Shown here: positions 36,045-45,054 of the stretch, piece by piece
Layout of the letters: every line of letters begins with the position of its first letter
How positions within the stretch are numbered: the stretch's first letter is position 1
From: Vibrio lentus
Lineage (GTDB): Bacteria > Pseudomonadota > Gammaproteobacteria > Enterobacterales > Vibrionaceae
Reading direction: 5' to 3'
NCBI RefSeq assembly: GCF_030409755.1
Contig: NZ_JAUFQE010000001.1
Coordinates: 620,001 to 684,000, forward strand
DNA length: 64,000 bases
The notes under the pieces: generated by a model
Told to the model about the DNA's origin: nothing
The model's database searches: none
Seen by the model: only the letters and a program-made list of their open reading frames with translations
Translations under genes and position numbers: made by a program

Positions 36045-36359
36045 ATGAAACAGTTAAAAATAGGTCTATTTATCTTAATGTGTGGTGTCGGGGTACTGTT
36101 GGCTCTCACCTACTTCCCTTTAACCTCAGAGACAGGACAACGCATTCAAGCCAAAGTGATTTCCAATACCCTCACTCAATCACTAGACGGACATAGGCGC
36201 TACCTCACGGTTGAAACTCAATACAACGAAATATTTCGCGTTTCCATTCCACCAACAACAGACTGCCCTATTGATTCTGTGGTCGCGCTTGATACATTAA
36301 ACAATCAAATTACCGGACAAAGCAGCTATCAGTTCATCCACTGTAGAACAGCGCCTTAG
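36045..36359 (+). CDS. Small membrane-anchored hypothetical protein
   Basis: The 104-residue protein has one N-terminal membrane segment (about 5-25) and an extracytoplasmic part of about 75 residues with Cys78 and Cys100, possibly a disulfide. No family is recognised. It lies 20 bases before sseA and could share its transcript. The ribosome site is weak. Confidence 0.55.
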   Translation: MKQLKIGLFILMCGVGVLLALTYFPLTSETGQRIQAKVISNTLTQSLDGHRRYLTVETQYNEIFRVSIPPTTDCPIDSVVALDTLNNQITGQSSYQFIHCRTAP

Positions 36360-36379
36360 TCGCCGATATAACAACAAGA

Positions 36380-37243
36380 ATGGATATAAGAAGAATGAAT
36401 CAGCCACTTATTTCACCAGAACAACTTCAACAACGTTTGCTAGAAGAAAACAACATTGTAATCCTAGATGCCAGTATCGAATTTCAGATCCCAAGTGAGT
36501 CAGAAAAGATCAAAGGACAAATGATTCCTAATGCGATTCGTTTTGATTACGACAAGGATTTTTGCAACGAGCACACCTTGCTTCCTCACATGTTTCCTTC
36601 CGAAAAACACTTCAACACTCGTGCTCGCGAAATTGGCATCAATCAAGACAGTACGGTCGTGGTTTACGATAACTCTGGAACCTTTGCTTCGCCTCGAGCT
36701 TGGTGGATGTTTATGGCGATGGGACACAACAACGTATACATCTTAGATGGCGGTTTACCTGCTTGGATAAAAGCCGGTTACGCGACAGAGACTGACTATC
36801 GCACCGAAGTAAAAGCGGGCAATTTTGAAGGCCAAATTCAAGACAACCACTTTGTAAATGCTCAGCAAATCCAAAACTACTCCGATGACAAAAGTGCAAA
36901 CATACTGGATGCACGTTCACAAGCTCGTTTCGATTCAGAAGTTCCTGAACCACGTGAAGGCTTGCGCAGCGGACATATTCCGAACTCCATTTGCCTACCA
37001 TTCGCACAAGTCTTAAATGCAGGTAAATTGAAACCTCAAGAAGAGCTAATTGACATTTTCTCGCTCCTAAACTTAACTCCCTCTCAACCTATGTTCTTTA
37101 GCTGTGGCTCTGGTGTGACGGCTTGCATCATTTTATTGGCCGCTAAACTGGCCGGGTATTCAGGTGAAATGGGCGTTTATGATGGCTCATGGACTGAATG
37201 GGGCGCTAACGAGAAATTACCCATCGCTGTGACTAAAAAGTAA
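36380..37243 (+). CDS. sseA: 3-mercaptopyruvate sulfurtransferase SseA
   Basis: The 287-residue protein has two rhodanese domains; the second holds the active-site loop Cys242 in CGSGVTA, which is the mercaptopyruvate form rather than the CRxG(K/R) thiosulfate form. Other family blocks are LDASIEFQIP, YDNSGTFASPRAWWM and FDSEVPEPREGLRSGHIPNS. It transfers sulfur from 3-mercaptopyruvate to cyanide or thiols. An in-frame ATG at 36395 is an alternative start; neither has a strong ribosome site. Confidence 0.9.
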   Translation: MDIRRMNQPLISPEQLQQRLLEENNIVILDASIEFQIPSESEKIKGQMIPNAIRFDYDKDFCNEHTLLPHMFPSEKHFNTRAREIGINQDSTVVVYDNSGTFASPRAWWMFMAMGHNNVYILDGGLPAWIKAGYATETDYRTEVKAGNFEGQIQDNHFVNAQQIQNYSDDKSANILDARSQARFDSEVPEPREGLRSGHIPNSICLPFAQVLNAGKLKPQEELIDIFSLLNLTPSQPMFFSCGSGVTACIILLAAKLAGYSGEMGVYDGSWTEWGANEKLPIAVTKK

Positions 37244-37288
37244 TTCAACTTCGCTTACTGCCACTGTTAGAATATACTGCGCATGCAT

Positions 37289-37338
37289 AAAGAGCTTACT
37301 CGTAGTGATGACTTAACGTCTCACACAGTAAGCTCTTT
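37289..37338 (+). terminator. Long hairpin after sseA
   Basis: A perfect 12-bp stem (AAAGAGCTTACT at 37289-37300, AGTAAGCTCTTT at 37327-37338) encloses a 26-base loop that folds again (GTGATGAC / GTCTCAC). Probably the sseA terminator, though the T-run is short. Confidence 0.65.
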
Positions 37339-37627
37339 GCTTTGCGGTAATGCTACGTCGTTTGAAAACAAATCTGGATTTACTCGGTTGCTTTTTAATC
37401 TATAGCGATTTATTGGTCATAAACCGTGATTAATCTTGGGTAAATCGTTATCAATGCGGTGAATAATAATATTTCACTCAAGAATCTCTGCTCGTAGTCG
37501 TTACACTATTTAATCATTGATACTGTCATCATTGATGTTTGTATCTTTCGTTGCATGAATCACGCTGACGACCCAATAGTTTGTCACTTGCACTCTGTTA
37601 AAAGTAGTAACCAACAAAAGGCATCTC
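37339..37627. other. Intergenic region upstream of the GGDEF/EAL gene
   Basis: AT-rich promoter region with a direct repeat TCATTGAT at a 17-base period (near 37513 and 37530). No gene seen. AAAGG seven bases before ATG 37628 is the ribosome site of the next gene. Confidence 0.4.
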
Positions 37628-39931
37628 ATGGCTCTATTTAAGAAAAATATCTGGTCGCTGTACGCGTTGATCGTACTACTGACCCTGATACTTTTCGCCG
37701 CGTTGGGCGTAACTAAATGGCAAGCCAACAGAGATGACTTCATCCAACAACAACATATCCAAGTCGAGCTTTTTTCTAGCTCTGTAAGCTCACTCTTGAC
37801 CAGTCAAGAAGCACTGCTTGAAGTGGTTGGGCACCAACTCGCCCAGCAGTCTGACTTCACTCGTACTGCCTCCATTCAAATTCGACCAATACTGGATAAA
37901 CTGCTAGATACTCACCCTGCGATAGCAGCGTTTGGCTTGTTGAACACCGACGGTGACTACCTCTCGATCAGCTCAAATCTCCAACTTGCGAATCAAAGGA
38001 ACTTGCTGCAATACGCACCAACGAAAGACTCCTTTTTAGACGCCCTATCAAGCAGTAGCATGGTGCTTGGCCGTACCTATTTTCAAGAATCGTTGAATAG
38101 CTTGGTTATACCGCTGAGAAAATCCATTTCGATCGATGGTAAGAAAATCGATGCAGTAATGACCGCAGGGCTACGGTTAGACGCCACGATCGTATTTGAA
38201 AATAATGCTCACGCCGGAAGTTTCAATACACTAAGCCTGATCAGAACAGACAGTTATCGCCAGTTTTATTCTAGTGATATCGAATCTGAGAGTGCGTATT
38301 CCTCTCCAGTAGGCAAAGATGCCCTACAACGTATTGCACGGATCTTTACCGACCACTTCGGAATCAGCGTGCAAGAGGCGATGAATAGACAAGAAACCTA
38401 CTCTTTTGTCGTCGACGATGAACAATACCACTCTTTAATGAGCGCAAAATACATCCCAAACTACAAATTATGGGTGATTGGACGTACGGATCTAACTCAC
38501 GTCGATAGCATATTTATACAAGAGTTCAGCATTCTTTTCGTTGCCTTTATTTTTCTTCAATTTGGTTTCTACTTTTTGGTTAAGTCGATTGCCAAGAATG
38601 AACAGCGCACTCGTAGCCAACTCATTTATCAGGCTAACCATGATCCATTAACCTCTCTACCAAACCGCTTGTACATGCGTAAAAATATTGGTAAATGGAT
38701 TGAAGATGAATCAGAGCAGTTCTCGCTGTTGTTTATTGATATCGATAACTTTAAATGTGTCAATGATACCCACGGACACGACTTCGGTGACAAGGTGCTC
38801 AAGCAGATCGCATTGCGTTTGATGCGATTCCGCTCTCGACTCAGCTTATTAGTGCGCGAGTCTAGTGATGAGTTTTTGTTTTTAACGCCGATGACGAGTG
38901 AGACCGAGATTAAACGACTGGCGGAACGCCTTATCGAAGTTCTTTCCCAACCTTATGAAGTCGAAGATTCTCAGTTCTTGTTGGGTTGTAGCATCGGTAT
39001 TGCGCGTTTCCCTGAACACGGAAAAGATCTCGATAGTCTGCTCCGCTCCGCCGATATTTCTATGTATAAAGCGAAGCAGCAGCAAAACTCGTACAGCATT
39101 TTCACCACAGCCATGCAAGACGCTCACCTCTACAAAATGAAAGTAGAACAACGGCTACGTATTGCTATTGAGAAACAAACACTATTCATGGCTTTCCAGC
39201 CTCTGGTGCGCACTGACGAGAGTACTCATGGCGTCGAAGCACTGGTTCGTTGGATTGATGACGAGCTAGGGTTTGTTCCACCCGATGTGTTTATACCGGT
39301 CGCGGAGAGCACTGGTTTGATGCAAAAACTCGGTACCTTTATTATCGAGTCCAGCATTATGCAAATCGCCCATTTACACCGAACGACAGAACAAAAAATC
39401 GGTCTTTCGATCAATATATCCGTACGTCAGTTTTCACATAAGTCGTTCTCAGAACACTTATTCGCAACGCTTGAGAAGTATCAATTCTCTCCAAGTTGCT
39501 TAACGCTTGAGATTACCGAAAGCTTGTTCATTGAAGACGTAGACATAGTGAAGCCTATTTTCGAAGCCTTACACGCAAAGAATATCAAAATATCTTTAGA
39601 TGACTTCGGCACCGGCTATTCATCATTAAGCATGTTGAAAGCACTTCCTATTGATGAACTTAAGATTGATAAGAGTTTCATTGAAAACATCGCTGTAGAC
39701 CAGCAGTCACTCACTATGGTGCAAAACATCATCGCAATCGGCAAAAACTTCGGCATGGTGGTATTGGCAGAAGGCGTAGAATCGAACGAGCACTTCGCGA
39801 TTCTAAAGGCATGTGGATGTGACTTAATGCAAGGCTACTACTTCTCTCGCCCTATACCTTATGATGAGCTGTGTGAGTACCTAGCACCAATTCAGGTTGA
39901 GACAGTAGAACTACCAGAACCAACGGCATAG
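37628..39931 (+). CDS. Membrane-bound GGDEF/EAL protein, probable c-di-GMP phosphodiesterase
   Basis: The 767-residue protein has membrane segments at about 10-28 and 300-318 enclosing a periplasmic sensor domain (Cache-like, 35-295), then a GGDEF domain (about 335-495) and an EAL domain (about 510-755). The GGDEF signature reads SSDEF (412-416) and no RxxD inhibitory site is seen, so cyclase activity is unlikely. The EAL domain keeps EALVRW (537-), the DDFGTGYSSL loop, KIDKSFI and the EGVE motif, so c-di-GMP hydrolysis is expected, perhaps tuned by GTP binding in the degenerate domain. Single gene with its own terminator. The Tad pilus locus lies downstream, convergent. Confidence 0.9.
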   Translation: MALFKKNIWSLYALIVLLTLILFAALGVTKWQANRDDFIQQQHIQVELFSSSVSSLLTSQEALLEVVGHQLAQQSDFTRTASIQIRPILDKLLDTHPAIAAFGLLNTDGDYLSISSNLQLANQRNLLQYAPTKDSFLDALSSSSMVLGRTYFQESLNSLVIPLRKSISIDGKKIDAVMTAGLRLDATIVFENNAHAGSFNTLSLIRTDSYRQFYSSDIESESAYSSPVGKDALQRIARIFTDHFGISVQEAMNRQETYSFVVDDEQYHSLMSAKYIPNYKLWVIGRTDLTHVDSIFIQEFSILFVAFIFLQFGFYFLVKSIAKNEQRTRSQLIYQANHDPLTSLPNRLYMRKNIGKWIEDESEQFSLLFIDIDNFKCVNDTHGHDFGDKVLKQIALRLMRFRSRLSLLVRESSDEFLFLTPMTSETEIKRLAERLIEVLSQPYEVEDSQFLLGCSIGIARFPEHGKDLDSLLRSADISMYKAKQQQNSYSIFTTAMQDAHLYKMKVEQRLRIAIEKQTLFMAFQPLVRTDESTHGVEALVRWIDDELGFVPPDVFIPVAESTGLMQKLGTFIIESSIMQIAHLHRTTEQKIGLSINISVRQFSHKSFSEHLFATLEKYQFSPSCLTLEITESLFIEDVDIVKPIFEALHAKNIKISLDDFGTGYSSLSMLKALPIDELKIDKSFIENIAVDQQSLTMVQNIIAIGKNFGMVVLAEGVESNEHFAILKACGCDLMQGYYFSRPIPYDELCEYLAPIQVETVELPEPTA

Positions 39932-39976
39932 ATGTTGAGTTATCTATCTAGTCATCAAATAACGCGATGAATCAAA

Positions 39977-40002
39977 AAAGGGAGCCTAAACAGGCTCCCT
40001 TT
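39977..40002. terminator. Bidirectional terminator between the GGDEF/EAL gene and the Tad locus
   Basis: AAAGGGAGCCT, loop AAAC, AGGCTCCCTTT, with A-run upstream giving a T-run on the minus strand. Confidence 0.85.
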
Positions 40003-40067
40003 CCTTTATACACCGCTTAACATCGCGGCCCAAAAAATAAAAACACAGACAATGAAAACAAAACCCA

Positions 40068-40634
40068 TTACGACTTAACTGTTATCACAACTCGTCGATT
40101 GCAACCTGTTGCCTTGTTGTCCACAACCTTACAAATAGGTGCGCTTTCGCCATACGCATATTCAACGATGCGACTTCCTTGGTGAAGATCTTTCTTCAAG
40201 TAGCTCGCCACTTGTCCGGCACGGCGAGATGACAGGGCTTTGTTGTAGCCTTTACTGCCTACACTATCTGCGTGACCCTCTATATAAATCTTGGACTTAT
40301 CACTCACTAAGCTAAGGTACTGACCTAATACTTGCTTATGGCTTTCATCCAATTGATACACATTCGTTGGGTAATTAAGCACCAAGGATTGCGTCGCTTT
40401 ATCATAGAAACACACATCATCTTGAGCTCCGATTTGAATCACTTCACTCTCTCTATTGATCACCTCATTTTGAGGTTTCTCATTTAGCTCTACCAGCTTC
40501 CCAGTCACTTGTGTCGTAACAATATGAGAAGACACCAACATTTTCGAAGTGACGTATTCGCCAACATCACCCAAGCAGTTTGCATAGCCCAATGGAGACA
40601 TTAGCATCGTAGATAAAATCACTAGGTATCTCAT
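40068..40634 (-). CDS. OmpA-like peptidoglycan-binding protein at the end of the Tad operon
   Basis: The 188-residue protein has a signal peptide ending GYA (about residue 18) and a C-terminal OmpA-like domain (about 85-188: IYIEGHADSVGSKGYNKALSSRRAGQVASYLKK...CNRRVVITVK) that binds peptidoglycan. It begins one base after tadG stops. OmpA-like genes often end Vibrio tad loci and may hold the pilus machine in the wall. Confidence 0.85.
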   Translation of the reverse strand: MRYLVILSTMLMSPLGYANCLGDVGEYVTSKMLVSSHIVTTQVTGKLVELNEKPQNEVINRESEVIQIGAQDDVCFYDKATQSLVLNYPTNVYQLDESHKQVLGQYLSLVSDKSKIYIEGHADSVGSKGYNKALSSRRAGQVASYLKKDLHQGSRIVEYAYGESAPICKVVDNKATGCNRRVVITVKS

Positions 40635-40635
40635 G

Positions 40636-41967
40636 TTAATCCTTTAGTTTTCCGGTTTCTTCATTAATCAAATTCAAAATGTACTTGTATACATCTTCGC
40701 CATCTTTAGCGTGATAGATGTTCTTCTTACCAAAGCAATCTCCAAAGCCATCGGTTTCTGCCACTTTATAATTAATACCAATGACGCCCATCGTGACTTT
40801 CGTTTTCTCAGCTTCAGTTGGCGCATTACTTTGGAAACGATTTCGTTTCGCTGAAATGGTTGAGCGCAGCTTTTTACATAGCCCCTGATCCACCAATTTT
40901 TGTAAATAACTATCATCACCATCTTGACCATCCGATAAAACAATAAACACTTGCTCAGGGTTTAGATTGGTTGCTTTGTTCGCCTCTTGCGCTGCAGCAA
41001 TGATTCCATTCCAAGAAGACGTTCCCCCTGCCGCTTGTAATTGAGTACTCATTAATTGAGACCGAAAATCGTCATAGTCTTCAGTCAATGGGATATCATA
41101 AAACTTGTAATACTTAGAAAAATTAACGTTCTGAGTATAGATTCGCTCAATCTCGTATCGACTCATCCCCCACTTTGGTTCGAGAATTTCGTTATACACA
41201 ACGGGCTTGTCAAACATTCGCCTAACCGTTGTCGCAGGAGAGTTTCGAGCGTAATCATAAGCGTATTTCTTTCGCCATGAACCGTAATAACCATAGGCGT
41301 TAACTCGTACAATCTTGTCTGTTTTTTTAACATGAAGCGGGTTGTACCCGAGTAAAGCTACTCTGCTTTTTTCTTCCGTGTTGAACTCTTCAATGTCATC
41401 GACGACTCGTTTAATGGTCTCTTTCACGACATCGAGCTTCATTTTTCCGTTCTTCCATGGGTTACCCATAGAACCACTAAAGTCACCGATAAAGTAGACA
41501 TCAACAGGCTGAGGGAGATACTTGCGCGTAACTGCTCGCCCACTCACCGAAAACTCTGGCTTTAAGTTCATCTCTTCGTACGCGATCCAAGACGTATATT
41601 TAGCAGTCGCACTGACCACAAAGTCACTAAACGGAGCGAGTTCACCACTAGCTTGAACACAGCCATCTTTGTACTCACACTTACTTGTATACACCGCAAC
41701 ATCAACATCATCTGTGTTATCAACAACGTATCTATCGACTAAATAGCGTGCATACTTTACGTTCTTTTCTTCGTCCTCTTTAGGACTCGCGATGAGAGCC
41801 AAGCTAGCGACTTCCGCAGCTTCCAATAACCTCGTGTGTGCTAGCATTTGTTGAGACATCTGCATCGAAAAGGCCATGAAAATAACCATCATAGGCAATA
41901 GACCAACGAACAAAATACCGGCGACACCTCGGTTTTTCTTTATCGATTTCACCTTAAACCCTCGCAA
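40636..41967 (-). CDS. tadG: TadG-like pilus protein with von Willebrand A domain
   Basis: The 443-residue protein opens with the TadG N-terminal signature (RGVAGILFVGLLPMMVIFMAFSMQ membrane segment, 14-35) and carries a VWA domain from about 155 with the metal-site motif DFSGS (162-166). It is thought to help assembly or surface adhesion of Flp pili. The start overlaps the tadF end by 14 bases. Confidence 0.85.
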   Translation of the reverse strand: MRGFKVKSIKKNRGVAGILFVGLLPMMVIFMAFSMQMSQQMLAHTRLLEAAEVASLALIASPKEDEEKNVKYARYLVDRYVVDNTDDVDVAVYTSKCEYKDGCVQASGELAPFSDFVVSATAKYTSWIAYEEMNLKPEFSVSGRAVTRKYLPQPVDVYFIGDFSGSMGNPWKNGKMKLDVVKETIKRVVDDIEEFNTEEKSRVALLGYNPLHVKKTDKIVRVNAYGYYGSWRKKYAYDYARNSPATTVRRMFDKPVVYNEILEPKWGMSRYEIERIYTQNVNFSKYYKFYDIPLTEDYDDFRSQLMSTQLQAAGGTSSWNGIIAAAQEANKATNLNPEQVFIVLSDGQDGDDSYLQKLVDQGLCKKLRSTISAKRNRFQSNAPTEAEKTKVTMGVIGINYKVAETDGFGDCFGKKNIYHAKDGEDVYKYILNLINEETGKLKD

Positions 41968-42538
41968 ATGAATAAGATGTACTTACAAGCCGAAAAACCT
42001 CTCCGTTGGCGATCCCAATCAAATTAGTTGGGATTTCATAACAAAGAGACACCTGATACATAGGTAATCTGCGGCCTCGTGATGTGATAGGAAGTATTTC
42101 TATCGCTTTTTCTTTGGTGATATCGCTCATGTCTGGAAAGTCACATCCGTGTATGCTCCCTTTGGTCAGAGTCTTTTGAACCCTTCTGTAATTCACTTTC
42201 CCTCCAGATAAAGCCGTTTCTTCAAGTCTTATCTCGTCGATACGCATCCCAAATTTGGTTTTATCAAAGTTTGGAATCATTCGTTTCATCGAAGCAGAAG
42301 CAATCACAAACGCGTTGTGTTCTGTTTTTCGACAGTCACCCACACAAATATCCATATTGGCATTAAACAATTGTTTTCGTTCAGCAAAGATGGTGGTCAA
42401 TGAATAAGAAGCTCTGTCGAGTTGACCCTTTTTATTGATGGCTAGCATATGGTTCACGACAACAACAAAGATCCCTGACGCAAAGACCAAAACCATCGCC
42501 AACTCAACAGCAAATGCGCCTTTTTGTTTAACTTGCAC
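41954..42538 (-). CDS. tadF: TadF pseudopilin-like protein
   Basis: From GTG 42538, preceded by GGGAG, the 194-residue protein begins MQVKQKGAFAVELAMVLVF, the type IV pilin-like TadE/F signature with the glycine cleavage site and Glu at +5 of the mature end, followed by a hydrophobic helix. The gene overlaps the tadE stop by 11 bases. A longer frame beginning at an ATG at 42577 lacks a ribosome site and places extra residues before the leader. Confidence 0.82.
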   Translation of the reverse strand: MQVKQKGAFAVELAMVLVFASGIFVVVVNHMLAINKKGQLDRASYSLTTIFAERKQLFNANMDICVGDCRKTEHNAFVIASASMKRMIPNFDKTKFGMRIDEIRLEETALSGGKVNYRRVQKTLTKGSIHGCDFPDMSDITKEKAIEILPITSRGRRLPMYQVSLCYEIPTNLIGIANGEVFRLVSTSYSFARV

Positions 42539-43064
42539 AACCCGCTCCCTGACCAATTTTGAATGAACATCTTTCATATTCTTGAATAGTGATAATTTCA
42601 CGCTTGATAGGCATATCTGGGAACCATATCGATACAATCGGATCATAAGTGTATTCCAAAGCGTAAACAGCCAATGCCATGTCTTCCGGTTCATCTTTCT
42701 TATCTGGGCATTTATCAGCGGAAGCGTAAGTATCCGTGCATTTCAAAAATCCCTCGTAGTCTCGAAAATAGTTAACATGAATAACTACACTCCCCTCTTT
42801 GACTACGTTGCTCCACAAAGATCCGCCCGCTTTGTCCAACTCGTCTTTGATCATTTGGCCGTAGTTAATAGAGTTACTACTGCTCGAGTCGCCCGCTTTT
42901 TTTGTTCGCATCACCGCTGTCGTTAATGCGTGATCAGTCATGCTCATTGAGAAGGTCAAAATACAGATTTCAACCCACCCAAAGACAATAGCCAGAAAGA
43001 TCGGAATACCCATGGCAACTTCAACCGTTAACGACCCCTTTTGCTTTCGTTTAAACGATTTCAT
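42528..43064 (-). CDS. tadE: TadE pseudopilin
   Basis: The 178-residue protein begins MKSFKRKQKGSLTVEVAM and a hydrophobic helix: basic leader, Gly cleavage point and Glu+5 as in TadE. It is processed by TadV and takes part in pilus assembly. Four-base overlap with tadD. Confidence 0.87.
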   Translation of the reverse strand: MKSFKRKQKGSLTVEVAMGIPIFLAIVFGWVEICILTFSMSMTDHALTTAVMRTKKAGDSSSSNSINYGQMIKDELDKAGGSLWSNVVKEGSVVIHVNYFRDYEGFLKCTDTYASADKCPDKKDEPEDMALAVYALEYTYDPIVSIWFPDMPIKREIITIQEYERCSFKIGQGAGCAS

Positions 43065-44191
43065 AGTCGGACATACCTTTTCTTGGTGTAATCAACAACG
43101 AATGCTCCCTTAATATCGATACTGTTTAAGAACGCTTTCGCTTCATCTAAGTCATTAAAATCACCAATGCAATAACGCTTCCACAATCCATGTGTATACG
43201 AATAAACAGAGCCATAATTTGTTTTTAAGTAATTCAAGAAATCCGAAGGAATCGCCGTATACGTCGCTAACACTTGTACTCGATAAATAGGTTTTGCACC
43301 GGGTTTAAGTTTTCTTGGGTCAAGCACCGAGCCATCGACACTGTGTCTAGAAGCTTGAAACTCCCCGGTCGTATCCAATTTACTGACTCGCGATGTCGGT
43401 GCTACAAAGCCACCTGAATTAACTTGAGAACCAATAAGCTGTTGTTCCATTTCTATCGTTGACTGTGTCACGGCCTTCTTCCCTTTGCTTTTAGATATTG
43501 ACCTCATTAATGCAGATAGCTGCTTGTGAGCCTGCTCATCACTATTCGAATGTTTTAGAACTTCCAATGCGATATCCGGTCGCTGAGATTTAACCGAAGA
43601 TAGAATCAAGTTAGAACTCACTCTCTGGTCGTTTGGATTTGACAGGTAAAGGTCATATAAAATATCCGTCGCACCTAAATAATCAGACTGCATTATTTTT
43701 ACAACGGCGATATTGTTTCCGGCTTCTCTGTCTGAGGCTCCTTGCTTTCGACTTTCCTCAAAATGCTCAATAGCTTCGGTAAATCGCTTTTGTTGCGCTA
43801 ATATTTTTCCGGTTAAAAGTTGATATTCATATTCTGCTCCACCTTCATCCCGATAATTTTTTAGCTCTTCTAGTGCGTACTCAAAGTTTTTTTTCTGATA
43901 GTAAATTCGAGCATTAGTTAGAATGAATTCCGGATCATCAAGGTCACTTTCACTATAGGTGCTTCGATATAATTCAGCCGATTTGATATCTTTAAGATCT
44001 AGATACAAATTAACAAGCTTTACTTTATATACCGAGTCAGATTGGATATTCGCCTTATAAAACTCTATAAGCTTTTGTGAATCACCCGATCCAATAAGCA
44101 ATTGTTCTTTGGTATCAAGTTGATTATTAACCGTTGTACAGCCAGAGATTAAAACCAACATGATTACGGTTAATATATATTTTCTTATCAC
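43061..44191 (-). CDS. tadD: TadD TPR lipoprotein with a SPOR-like C terminus
   Basis: The 376-residue protein has a lipobox LVLISGC (Cys18), TPR repeats from about 35 to 240 (ARIYYQKKNFEYALEELKNY and following) and a C-terminal segment of about 290-376 (YRVQVLATYTAIPSDFLNYLKTNYGSVYS...GDFNDLDEAKAFLNS) that looks like a SPOR-type septal peptidoglycan-binding domain. TadD is a pilotin-like or assembly factor. Usual TadD proteins are shorter, about 220-260 residues, so the SPOR extension is notable. Confidence 0.82.
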   Translation of the reverse strand: MIRKYILTVIMLVLISGCTTVNNQLDTKEQLLIGSGDSQKLIEFYKANIQSDSVYKVKLVNLYLDLKDIKSAELYRSTYSESDLDDPEFILTNARIYYQKKNFEYALEELKNYRDEGGAEYEYQLLTGKILAQQKRFTEAIEHFEESRKQGASDREAGNNIAVVKIMQSDYLGATDILYDLYLSNPNDQRVSSNLILSSVKSQRPDIALEVLKHSNSDEQAHKQLSALMRSISKSKGKKAVTQSTIEMEQQLIGSQVNSGGFVAPTSRVSKLDTTGEFQASRHSVDGSVLDPRKLKPGAKPIYRVQVLATYTAIPSDFLNYLKTNYGSVYSYTHGLWKRYCIGDFNDLDEAKAFLNSIDIKGAFVVDYTKKRYVRL

Positions 44192-45054
44192 ATCAACATC
44201 CTCAAAATACCAGGGGCAGCAATTAGCACAACAATAGGAACCATGATAAAAGCGATAAGCGGGATTGACATTTTTGCCCCCATTTTTCCAATCCGTTCTT
44301 CTAAATCCATCATGTTTAGCTCTCGAATATCAGTAGCTAAGGTCGATAATACGGGACCAACAGATGAACCAAATTGGAGGCTCTGCACCATGGTCATCAC
44401 GAAACTTTGTGACTCACTGGTTGGTACGAGTTCGTAAAATTCTTCCAATGCCTTTTCAAGACCCACCAGGCGCGAACGTTCGACTGTCACTCTCACAACA
44501 TGAGCAAGGTTACTGTCTACTGAGTAAAGTTCTTTCGCCAAGTACTCTAGGCTAGACTCAATAGTCATGCCGGTATGGACACAAACATTCATAAGATCGA
44601 GTAAAAAAGGTAACCTTGAACTGATGTGCTTTATATTGGCTTTGCCTCGAGCAGACACATAGGAATCCGGCGCGATGACAAACGCTAATAAGGCCCCCAA
44701 TAAATACAGCAAAGAAAATATTACTTCGGTTTTACCGTTAAAGAAGTCAAGACCAATTAATACTAGGCAGATACTAAAAGGTATTATTTTCAATAAATAG
44801 TAAGCATCAGCAAGGAAGTCATTGTAAAAACCAGCTGCGACTAACTTCCGTTTAGTTTCATGCTTATTGAAACTAAGTCGAGACAAAATAGCCTTAAATA
44901 AATCCGTTCGTTTCTTTTCTTCGCGTGTTGAACCAATTATTTTTCGAGTTTCTATATTTGCTCTCGTGTTATCCCAAAAACGCAAGCAATACGTTGCTAG
45001 AACCATAGAGATAATAAATATGACACTCCAAACAATGGCGGTTTCAAAGTCCAT
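44188..45054 (-). CDS. tadC: TadC inner-membrane platform protein
   Basis: The 288-residue protein has T2SSF/GspF-like helices and membrane segments near both ends (VIFIISMVLATYC, ... LIAFIMVPIVVLIAAPG). ATG 45054 overlaps the tadB stop by one base (TGATG) and follows GAGGT; an in-frame ATG at 45087 would overlap tadB by 33 bases. It forms the platform with TadB. Confidence 0.88.
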   Translation of the reverse strand: MDFETAIVWSVIFIISMVLATYCLRFWDNTRANIETRKIIGSTREEKKRTDLFKAILSRLSFNKHETKRKLVAAGFYNDFLADAYYLLKIIPFSICLVLIGLDFFNGKTEVIFSLLYLLGALLAFVIAPDSYVSARGKANIKHISSRLPFLLDLMNVCVHTGMTIESSLEYLAKELYSVDSNLAHVVRVTVERSRLVGLEKALEEFYELVPTSESQSFVMTMVQSLQFGSSVGPVLSTLATDIRELNMMDLEERIGKMGAKMSIPLIAFIMVPIVVLIAAPGILRMLM

